Positions 43,610-49,885 of a stretch of DNA of 49,885 bases are shown here, piece by piece; the first letter of the stretch is position 1, and every line of letters starts with the position of its first letter. Both the position numbers and the translations under genes were made by a program. The stretch is from Burkholderiales bacterium (GTDB lineage: Bacteria; Pseudomonadota; Gammaproteobacteria; Burkholderiales; Burkholderiaceae_C), in assembly GCA_028864885.1 (NCBI GenBank), contig JAGWLR010000013.1:1-49885 (forward strand), written 5' to 3'. A model generated the notes under the pieces. That model was not told the origin of the DNA. It did no database searches and worked only from the letters and a program-made list of their open reading frames with translations.

Positions 43610-44175
43610 GATGCTTCCGCCTCACACCAAACTTGCCGAATCAGCGGTCGCGTCCCTTCCCAGGCCAGTTCGGCATGCACACACACGCCGGGCTCTTGGC
43701 CAGACCAAGAGGTGAGGTCTTGCACCGCTGCATGCCCGTCCTGCACGTGGCTCTGCAAGGCGGCCAGCCACCCGGGGCCAGCCCATTCGATGCGCACCCA
43801 GTGCTGGCGGGCCACAGACCTCAATCCTTCAATGAGAGACTTGGGTAGCGCGCAATGCAAGACGCTGCCTCCTACCGGGACGCTGCGCTGCAGCCAGTTC
43901 GCAGCCAGGGTCTCTTCATCTAGCCCGTAATAGTGATGCCAGAGGGATGCCGCATCATCAGACACGGCCACCAGCATCCAGTGCGAAGACAGCGAAACCT
44001 TGACACACGCCCCTGGATGACGGTCGCACCACTGCTCCCAGTCAGCCAAAGCAGGCTCCACAGCTGGCCACCATTGCCCCGCAGGGTGGCTCCAATCCTG
44101 AGGACGCAGATCCACCGACAGGGGCCGCCACAGGGTCCGCATTCTTCTCATCGCAATTGACAGCAGGGGTTTCAT
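43603..44175 (-). CDS. Cytoplasmic PilM/GspL-N-like protein of the secretion operon (tentative)
   Basis: A 190-residue protein without a membrane helix, rich in Trp (MKPLLSIAMRRMRTLWRPLSV, VKVSLSSHWMLVAVSDDAASLWHHYYGLDEETLAANWLQ in pieces). I do not recognise clear actin-fold motifs. The PilM/GspL-N assignment rests on its place between gspE and the PilN-like gene and on being cytoplasmic. It overlaps gspE by ATGA. Alternatively it is an unrelated accessory subunit. Confidence 0.55.
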   Translation of the reverse strand: MKPLLSIAMRRMRTLWRPLSVDLRPQDWSHPAGQWWPAVEPALADWEQWCDRHPGACVKVSLSSHWMLVAVSDDAASLWHHYYGLDEETLAANWLQRSVPVGGSVLHCALPKSLIEGLRSVARQHWVRIEWAGPGWLAALQSHVQDGHAAVQDLTSWSGQEPGVCVHAELAWEGTRPLIRQVWCEAEASC

Positions 44176-45719
44176 TCGGCCAAGGTCACCCGGTTGAGTT
44201 CTTCCAGAGAGGTCTCGCCGCGCAGCACGCAAGCCAGAGCCGACTCGCGCAACAGGCGCGTGCCACTGGCCCGCGCGTGCGCTTTGATCTTGATGAGCGA
44301 AGCGCGAGTAACGATCAGATCCCGCAGGGTGTCGTCCATCAGCAGGATCTCGGCCACGGCTTTGCGACCGCGATAGCCTGTGCCACGACAGTGCTCACAC
44401 CCGACCGCCTGCAGAAAGCGCCCATGGGTGTCCAGAGGCAGCATCGCCGTCCTCAAATCGGAGGCCATCGGCTGCCAGGGCTGCGCGCAATGCAGGCACA
44501 AGCGACGGATCAAGCGCTGGGCGACCACACCGTTGAGGGCCGAGACCATGTTGTACAGGTCGACCCCCATGTGCATGAAACGGCCCACCACATCGAACAC
44601 ATTGTTGGCGTGGATGGTCGACAGCACCAAGTGCCCGGTGAGCGCGGCTTGCGAAGCAATCTGCGCGGTTTCGGCATCGCGAATTTCGCCCACCATCACC
44701 CGATCCGGGTCATGCCGAAGGATGCTGCGCAAGCCCCGAGCAAAGGTCAGCCCCTTCTTGTCGTTGACCGGGATCTGCACCACGCCCGGCAACTGGTATT
44801 CAACAGGGTCTTCAATGGTGATGATCTTGTCGCGACCATCGTTGATTTCCTGCACCACGGCATACAGGGTGGTGGTCTTGCCGCTGCCTGTCGGCCCAGT
44901 CACCAGCAGCATCCCATAGGGCTTGCCCGCCAGGCGGCGGATGACCTCGCTGTCGTCGTGCTCGAAGCCCAGCCCCTCCAGGCTCAAGGCCTGCGCCTCG
45001 TCAGACAATCGGCTGCGATCCAGGATGCGCAGCACCGCGTCTTCGCCATAGCTGGACGGCATGATCGACACCCGGAAGTCGACATCGCGCACCCCGGTCT
45101 CGGCACTTTGCTGCACCCGCAACTTGAAGCGGCCATCCTGCGGCAAGCGGCGCTCACCGATGTCGAGTTCGGCCATCACCTTCAGGCGTGACACCAGTTG
45201 CTCGGCCACCTCGCGGCTGCTGATCTCATCGACCTGCACCATGACCCCATCCAGCCGATGGCGCACCACCATGCCTTGCGGGGTCGACTCCAGATGCAAG
45301 TCGCTGGCTTGGGCCTTCAGTGCATCAAACAGGGTGGCATCCAACAGCTTGACGACCGGGCTGCTTTGGCGGCTGATGGCATCGACCGACAAGGCCTGCA
45401 CCGCGGCCTCGTCGCCTTCTTCCACCTGCGCCAACTGAACCAATGAACCGCGCGCATCGAAGCTCTGCTCGCCCTGCGCCAACCACGCGTTCAATTCCGA
45501 CTCACTGACCGCCTGCCAGCGCAAGGCCCGACCGACTCGGCGCTGCACCGCTTCCCGCAATCGCATGTCGTCCACAGCCGGGGTCAAGGCCCAAGCTTGC
45601 TGATCCGCGTCATGCGCCACGACCACCCGCAAACGCAGGGCCTGATCGACCGGCCAGGCAGACCAGTCGGGGGTCCAGATCGGCTGAGGCAGAGACACCT
45701 CTCGCAACACCGCGCTCAT
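44172..45719 (-). CDS. gspE: GspE/PulE-type secretion ATPase
   Basis: A 515-residue assembly ATPase that drives pseudopilus growth at the inner membrane. It has an N-terminal T2SSE_N-like domain, then SSPVVKLLDATLFDALKAQASDLHLE, Walker A GPTGSGKTTTL (around 44877-44909), Asp box TIEDPVEYQLPGVVQ, Walker B region RVMVGEIRDAETA and His box STIHANN. A tetracysteine zinc motif (CLHC ... CEHC, about 45 residues apart) marks it as GspE/PilB-type rather than a retraction ATPase. The ATG at 45719 overlaps the gspF stop as ATGA. Confidence 0.95.
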   Translation of the reverse strand: MSAVLREVSLPQPIWTPDWSAWPVDQALRLRVVVAHDADQQAWALTPAVDDMRLREAVQRRVGRALRWQAVSESELNAWLAQGEQSFDARGSLVQLAQVEEGDEAAVQALSVDAISRQSSPVVKLLDATLFDALKAQASDLHLESTPQGMVVRHRLDGVMVQVDEISSREVAEQLVSRLKVMAELDIGERRLPQDGRFKLRVQQSAETGVRDVDFRVSIMPSSYGEDAVLRILDRSRLSDEAQALSLEGLGFEHDDSEVIRRLAGKPYGMLLVTGPTGSGKTTTLYAVVQEINDGRDKIITIEDPVEYQLPGVVQIPVNDKKGLTFARGLRSILRHDPDRVMVGEIRDAETAQIASQAALTGHLVLSTIHANNVFDVVGRFMHMGVDLYNMVSALNGVVAQRLIRRLCLHCAQPWQPMASDLRTAMLPLDTHGRFLQAVGCEHCRGTGYRGRKAVAEILLMDDTLRDLIVTRASLIKIKAHARASGTRLLRESALACVLRGETSLEELNRVTLAE

Positions 45720-46777
45720 TGGATTTGATCCGCCACCTGAAAGATGGGCAAGTACATCAGCACCACGATGCCGCCGATCAGCACCCCCATGATCAACATC
45801 AAGGCCGGGCTGATGACCTTGCCAATCCACTCGGTGAAGCGGGCCACCTCTTCGTCATAAAACATGGAGGCGCGCTCCAGCATCACACCCAGCTCACCGG
45901 TTTGTTCACCCACGCGGATCATGCGCAGCGACACCGGCGTGGTCAGATCTTGCTGCTGCAGGCTGTCAGACAAGCGGGCGCCCTCGCGCACGGTGCCGGC
46001 AGCCCGCGTCAAGCCCGGTCGCAAACTGGCGCCCACCAACTCGAACGAAGCTTCCAGCGCCGGCACCACCGCCACCCCTGCCTGCAGCAAGAGCCCGAGG
46101 GTGCGATACAAGGCGGCCAACTCGACCAACCTCAATCGAGGCCCCAAAACGGGCATGGTCCACAGCTGTGCCATGAAGGATGCGCGCACGGCGGGCGCCC
46201 GCCAGGCTGCGACACACGCCATCAGCACCACACCAAACCCTGCCGCCACAGCCATGGGCTGCTCACTCACGGTCTTGCCCACTTTCAACAACACCCCTGA
46301 CAGCCATGGCAGCTCACCGCCCATGCTTTCATAGATGTCGGCAAAGCGTGGGATGACAAACACGGTCAGGAAGGCGATCACCAGAAAGCTGGCGCCAATC
46401 AGGATTACTGGGTAGATGGCAGCGCTGATGAGCTTGTCGCGCATGCCCCCGATCCACGTTAGGTATTGCGCATGCTGGCGCAAGGCCAAAGCGGTTTGCC
46501 CTGTGCGTTGGCTGGCCTCGATCGAGGCGATCAACAAAGGGCTGAAGGCCGCGGGCACCATGCGCATGGCCTGCGACAAGGTCTTGCCCTCAGACAAGGC
46601 CTGCGTGAGAGTGACCAGCACCTCAACGATCTCGGGCGCCGATTCCTTCTCTCGCAAAGTCTGCAGCGATTCGTACAACGGAATCCCCGCATCCAGCAGC
46701 ACGGCCAGTTCCTGACAGAACAGCCGCCGCGGAAAGGCTTTACCAATTGGTGATGTCTTGGTTTTCACCGTCACCAC
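45716..46777 (-). CDS. gspF: GspF-type inner-membrane platform protein (short N-terminus)
   Basis: A protein of about 353 residues with two T2SSF domains. The first opens FCQELAVLLDAGIPLYESLQTL, the second LAALYRTLGLLLQAGVAVVPAL and contains VSLRMIRVGEQTGELGVMLER. There are three membrane segments (AAIYPVILIGASFLVIAFLTVFVIP; PMAVAAGFGVVLMACVAAW; ALMLIMGVLIGGIVVLMYLP). The usual N-terminal 50-60 residue segment of GspF is missing. The start is uncertain: GTG at 46777, 46774 or 46768, all inside the end of gspG; I give the longest. Confidence 0.88.
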   Translation of the reverse strand: MVTVKTKTSPIGKAFPRRLFCQELAVLLDAGIPLYESLQTLREKESAPEIVEVLVTLTQALSEGKTLSQAMRMVPAAFSPLLIASIEASQRTGQTALALRQHAQYLTWIGGMRDKLISAAIYPVILIGASFLVIAFLTVFVIPRFADIYESMGGELPWLSGVLLKVGKTVSEQPMAVAAGFGVVLMACVAAWRAPAVRASFMAQLWTMPVLGPRLRLVELAALYRTLGLLLQAGVAVVPALEASFELVGASLRPGLTRAAGTVREGARLSDSLQQQDLTTPVSLRMIRVGEQTGELGVMLERASMFYDEEVARFTEWIGKVISPALMLIMGVLIGGIVVLMYLPIFQVADQIQ

Positions 46778-47189
46778 CTTCGCGCCCGTCTTTGCCCAGC
46801 GTGTAAAGATCAAAGTCCCCATGGTCCCCCGGCGATTTGTATTGGTACTCACGGCCCCAGGGGTCTTTGGGCACGGCCTTGCGCAGATAAGGGCCCCACC
46901 AACGGGTCTCATCGGCCGGCTTGGTCCACAGGGCGTTCAGGCCTTGTTCCGTGCTGGGGTAGTGGCCGGTATCCAAGCGATATTGGTCCAGTGCCTTGCC
47001 CAAGGCGTCGATCTGCGCCATCGCCGTCTTCACCTCAGACTTGCCAATCTGAGAGAAGAAACGAGGGCCTACGTAGCCAGCGAGCAAACCGATGATGACC
47101 AGCACCACCAGCAACTCCAGCAGGGTGAAACCTTTTTGAGGGACGAGTTCAACCCGCACCCCCTTGTTGGGCGCTTCGGCAATCTTCAT
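46740..47189 (-). CDS. gspG: Major pseudopilin GspG, first gene of the secretion operon
   Basis: A 149-residue major pseudopilin. The prepilin leader ends PQKG / FTLLELLVVLVIIGLLAGYV with Glu5. The canonical GspG features follow: YRLDTGHYPSTEQGLNALW, WWGPYLRKAVPKDPWGREYQY and the calcium-site-like DLYTLGKDGREGGDGENQDI. The leader is longer than usual (20 residues). AAAGGA lies about 8 bases before the ATG. Ten further genes follow in the same direction with almost no gaps. A Pho-box-like repeat lies 69-86 bases upstream. Confidence 0.96.
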   Translation of the reverse strand: MKIAEAPNKGVRVELVPQKGFTLLELLVVLVIIGLLAGYVGPRFFSQIGKSEVKTAMAQIDALGKALDQYRLDTGHYPSTEQGLNALWTKPADETRWWGPYLRKAVPKDPWGREYQYKSPGDHGDFDLYTLGKDGREGGDGENQDITNW

Positions 47190-47240
47190 CGTGGGGAATC
47201 CTTTTGGCGTCGAGACAAATTCCTCAACGCAATGGGCATG

Positions 47241-47275
47241 ATCCTATTGGGCTATTGCTGACAGCTTTGTGACAG
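47241..47275 (-). promoter_or_regulatory. Pho-box promoter of the type II secretion-like operon
   Basis: On the minus strand CTGTCAC-AAAG-CTGTCAG (47275-47258) is a tandem heptamer repeat with exact 11-bp periodicity, about 15 of 18 matches to the Escherichia coli Pho box. A -10-like TAGGAT (47246-47241) follows after 11 bases, the spacing of PhoB-activated promoters, where the Pho box replaces the -35. Transcription would start near 47234 and give a leader of about 45 bases before gspG. The site also lies 11 bases from the divergent esterase ATG. Confidence 0.65.
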
Positions 47276-47285
47276 ACTCGATGCC

Positions 47286-47906
47286 ATGCGCCCGACACAC
47301 ATTCTTTACCTGCACGGATTCCGATCCTCGCCGCAATCGACCAAGGCCCAGATGCTGGCCCAGGCAGTGCAGCGCTGCGCATCGGATGCCGCCCCATTGG
47401 TGTGGGCTTGTCCGCAGCTGCCGCCTTCACCACGCGAGGCCATCGACGGCTTGATGACCTTGACGGCGAACTGGCCCCGAGACAGCATGGTCGTCATTGG
47501 CTCGTCGCTGGGCGGCTTCTACGCCACGGTCATGGGCCAGCGGCTGGGTTGCCCGGTTGCCGTGATCAACCCCGCAGTGGCCCCGGCGCGCGACCTGGCT
47601 CGCTACATTGGCGAGCAATCCAGCTTCCACAACCCCGAGGATCGATTCTTTTTCCGCCCCGAATTCATCGACGAATTCCGCTCGCTGAACCCTTACCCGA
47701 TCACCCAGCCGCAGCGCTACTGGGCCCTGATTGCCAAGGGCGATGAGGTGCTGAACTGGCAGGAAATGGTGGCGCATTACCCCGGCGCCCAGTTGCATTT
47801 GCTGGAGGGCAGCGATCATGCCGTCAGCGACTTCGCAATGCACCTGCCTGAACTGATGGCTTTTTTGGGATTGACTGCAAATTCGGATGGTGAAACGCCT
47901 CGGTGA
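47286..47906 (+). CDS. YqiA-like esterase (alpha/beta hydrolase, UPF0227)
   Basis: A 206-residue cytoplasmic alpha/beta hydrolase. It shows the oxyanion-side motif YLHGFRSSPQSTKAQ (8-22), nucleophile elbow GSSLGG, the family segment NPAVAPARDLARYIGEQ, the acid in AKGDEVLNW and the catalytic histidine in EGSDHAVSDF. YqiA-family enzymes cleave acyl-CoA thioesters and short esters in vitro; the physiological substrate is unknown. It is divergent from gspG, and the short gap means its promoter overlaps the Pho-box-like site. Confidence 0.9.
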   Translation: MRPTHILYLHGFRSSPQSTKAQMLAQAVQRCASDAAPLVWACPQLPPSPREAIDGLMTLTANWPRDSMVVIGSSLGGFYATVMGQRLGCPVAVINPAVAPARDLARYIGEQSSFHNPEDRFFFRPEFIDEFRSLNPYPITQPQRYWALIAKGDEVLNWQEMVAHYPGAQLHLLEGSDHAVSDFAMHLPELMAFLGLTANSDGETPR

Positions 47907-47948
47907 TGGGACAATCAGGGTCTTACTGAACCCGAAATCCCCTGATTG

Positions 47949-49859
47949 ATGTTTGCCTTGTTCGATGATGCTGGCAAGTTCCTGGCCGGTCGCGTGATGT
48001 CTGAAGCCGACAGTTCGATGCAAGTCGAACTCGACTCGGGCAAGCGCGTCAAGGTCAAGGCCGCCAATGTGCTGATCAAGTTTGCCAAGCCCGCTCCAGC
48101 CGAAGTGCTGGCGCAGGGCGCCGCACAGGCTGCCGACATCGATGTCGATCTGATCTGGGAAGTGGCGCCGGACGACGAATTCGGCTTCGATGACCTGGCG
48201 CGCGAGTACTTCAGCGACAACGCCGATGCGGTGCAGCAGGCCGCCATGCTCATGCGCCTGTTCGACACCCCGCACTACTTTCACCGGCGCGGCAAGGGTC
48301 GCTTCAAGAAAGCCCCCGAAGACATCCTCAAACAGGCCTTGCTGGCGATCGAACGCAAAAAGCAGCAGGCCTTGCAGATTGCCCAATGGGCGCAGGAGTT
48401 GGCCGCGGGCAACTGCCCCGGCCCGATCAAGGATCAGCTCTACAAGATCCTCTTCAAACCCGACAAGAACGGGGCCGAATACAAGGCAGTGGTCGAGGCG
48501 GCCAAAGCCACGCAGCGCGCCCCGCTGGATCTGCTGAAAGACGCGGGTGCCATCGACAGCCCGTATCACTTCCACTTCAAGCGCTTCCTGTTCGAGCACT
48601 TCCCCAAGGGTACGGGTTTCCCGCCCCTGGAAGCCCCCCCGATCAAGGATGACTTGCCCGTGGCGCCCGTGCGCGCCTTCTCCATCGACGACTCGATGAC
48701 CACCGAGATCGACGATGCCCTGTCCGTGCAAGGTCTGGGCACCGGCACGGTAACCTATGGCGTGCACATTGCGGCCCCCAGCCTGGCCATCCAGCCCGGC
48801 TCACCCATCGATGCCTTGGGCCGTGCCCGCATGTCCACCGTGTACATGCCTGGCCACAAGATCACCATGCTGCCCGACAACGTGGTGCAGACCTACACCC
48901 TGCAAGAGGGGCGTGATTGCCCGGCCGTGTCGCTGTACGTCACTTACGACGAAGCCACGCTGGAAGTCAAAGGCACCGAATCCCGAGTGGAGCGCGTACC
49001 GATTGCCGCCAACCTGCGCCATGACAAGCTCGATGGCTTGATCACCGAAGCCAGCCTGACGGGTGAAGCGCCGGCCGATTACCCCTTTGCACCGGAGCTG
49101 GCTTTCGCTTTCCGCCTGGCCAAGCACCTGAAAGCGAAGCGCGAAGAAGTGCGCGGCAAGCCTGAAACGTTCAACCGACCCGACTACGCATTCAAACTGA
49201 TCGGCGCGAATGGCGAGAACACCATGAGCGACGGGGTCGAGCCCACCGGCGCCGAGCAGGTCGTCATTGGCACCCGCCAACGCGGCGCCCCGCTAGACCT
49301 GATCGTGGCCGAGGCCATGATCCTCGCCAACAGCACCTGGGGCGGCTGGCTCGCCGAAATGGGCGTGCCGGGCATCTACCGCAGCCAGGCCAGCCTGGCG
49401 CCGGGCATCAAGGTGCGCATGGGCACCAAGCCCGCGCCGCACGCCGGCATGGGCGTGGCGCAGTACACCTGGGCGACCTCGCCGCTGCGGCGCTACGTCG
49501 ACCTCGTCAACCAGTGGCAGCTGCTCGCGCTGGCGAGGAGCGAGCCCGCCCCCTTCGTCCAGGACGAGCGGCTGCTCGCGCTGGTGCACGACTTCGAGAC
49601 CACCTACGCCCTGTACGCCGATTTCCAGTGGCGCATGGAGCGCTACTGGTCGCTGCGCTGGCTGCTGCAGGAGGGCGCGAGCGTGGTCGCGGCCGAGGTG
49701 CTGCGCGACACCCTGCTGCGCGTCTCGGGCCTGCCGCTGCACACGCGCGTTCCCTCCCTCTCGGGGCTCGCCCCCGGAACCCGCGTCGAGCTGACGGTCG
49801 AATCCATCGATCTCCTCGATGCCGATCTCCGCTGCAGCTATCGCGGCGTGATAAGCTAA
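47949..49859 (+). CDS. RNB-domain 3'-5' exoribonuclease (RNase II family)
   Basis: A 636-residue exoribonuclease that degrades single-stranded RNA processively. The catalytic RNB domain shows AFSIDDSMTTEIDDALSV, whose aspartates bind Mg, then ARMSTVYMPGHKITMLP, ATSPLRRYVDLVNQWQLLAL and QWRMERYWSLRWL. An N-terminal non-catalytic region and a short C-terminal S1-like barrel flank it. The ATG at 47949 is preferred to a TTG one codon upstream. Base composition rises sharply over the last 500-600 bases (about 75% GC in sampled lines against roughly 55-65% before) while the frame stays intact. The last 26 bases of the window hold no feature. Confidence 0.92.
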   Translation: MFALFDDAGKFLAGRVMSEADSSMQVELDSGKRVKVKAANVLIKFAKPAPAEVLAQGAAQAADIDVDLIWEVAPDDEFGFDDLAREYFSDNADAVQQAAMLMRLFDTPHYFHRRGKGRFKKAPEDILKQALLAIERKKQQALQIAQWAQELAAGNCPGPIKDQLYKILFKPDKNGAEYKAVVEAAKATQRAPLDLLKDAGAIDSPYHFHFKRFLFEHFPKGTGFPPLEAPPIKDDLPVAPVRAFSIDDSMTTEIDDALSVQGLGTGTVTYGVHIAAPSLAIQPGSPIDALGRARMSTVYMPGHKITMLPDNVVQTYTLQEGRDCPAVSLYVTYDEATLEVKGTESRVERVPIAANLRHDKLDGLITEASLTGEAPADYPFAPELAFAFRLAKHLKAKREEVRGKPETFNRPDYAFKLIGANGENTMSDGVEPTGAEQVVIGTRQRGAPLDLIVAEAMILANSTWGGWLAEMGVPGIYRSQASLAPGIKVRMGTKPAPHAGMGVAQYTWATSPLRRYVDLVNQWQLLALARSEPAPFVQDERLLALVHDFETTYALYADFQWRMERYWSLRWLLQEGASVVAAEVLRDTLLRVSGLPLHTRVPSLSGLAPGTRVELTVESIDLLDADLRCSYRGVIS

Positions 49860-49885
49860 GAACCCATTTCAGAATGAAGGTTGAG

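Noticed and set aside
46778-46912. Longer N-terminus for GspF through MGTLIFTRWAKTGAKVV
   Set aside because: It resembles a GspF start slightly, but the bases encode the conserved C-terminal part of GspG in another frame, so the likeness is probably accidental.
1-49885. CRISPR arrays, tRNA or rRNA genes, insertion sequences, integrases
   Set aside because: No regularly spaced direct repeats, cloverleaf-type sequences, transposase or integrase motifs were seen in any gap or gene.

Overview
The window reads as a chromosomal segment of a betaproteobacterium of the order Burkholderiales (Comamonadaceae/Sphaerotilaceae-like). The reasons are roughly 60% GC, a yggS-proC pair divergent from pilT-pilU, an EpsA-type LuxR regulator, PEP-CTERM proteins, a DUF1840 protein and a UbiA of the betaproteobacterial type. 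No rRNA, tRNA, CRISPR array, insertion sequence or prophage was recognised. Species cannot be assigned from sequence alone.

Layout. 1-2.2 kb (minus): the type IV pilus retraction ATPase genes pilT and pilU, with a cyclic-nucleotide-binding-domain gene between them. 2.2-3.8 kb (plus): yggS and proC. 3.8-10.5 kb (minus): an RND tripartite efflux operon (adaptor, pump, outer-membrane lipoprotein) followed by ubiA. A 22-bp palindromic operator-like site precedes the operon and no regulator gene is nearby. 10.6-11.7 kb (minus): a histidine phosphatase and a DUF1840 protein whose ribosome binding site lies in a 25-bp palindrome. 11.7-17.3 kb (minus): an energised outer-membrane module made of an ExbB with an N-terminal DUF2341/LamG-like secreted domain, two ExbDs, TonB, a Porin_5-like porin and a periplasmic coiled-coil protein. 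17.5-30.0 kb (minus): a two-partner secretion pair, tpsB and a 3621-residue tpsA with an HMW-type two-cysteine C-terminus. 30.1-32.4 kb (minus): a cysteine-rich secreted protein with a binding-protein flavour and a PEP-CTERM protein. 32.4-33.1 kb: a long intergenic region with inverted repeats, a DUF2789 gene relic and a terminator. 33.1-36.6 kb (plus): a secreted OB-fold-like unknown, a PhoA-family alkaline phosphatase and a second PEP-CTERM protein. 36.6-38.3 kb (minus): epsA-like regulator and an ankyrin protein. 38.35-47.2 kb (minus): an 11-gene type II secretion-like operon with tightly overlapping reading frames. 47.3-49.9 kb (plus): a YqiA-like esterase and an RNB-family ribonuclease.

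The most interesting reading is that 28-47 kb may be a phosphate-starvation surface and secretion region. Pho-box-like direct repeats (two CTGTCAT-type heptamers with 11-bp periodicity) lie upstream of the type II secretion operon (15/18 match by eye), the alkaline phosphatase operon (14/18), epsA (14/18) and tpsBA (13/18). A secretion system co-regulated with its presumed phosphatase cargo would parallel the Hxc/LapA arrangement of Pseudomonas aeruginosa, but with a different machine built on PilM/N/O-like parts. All regulatory claims are pattern matches by eye and need a computed PhoB matrix scan or an experiment.
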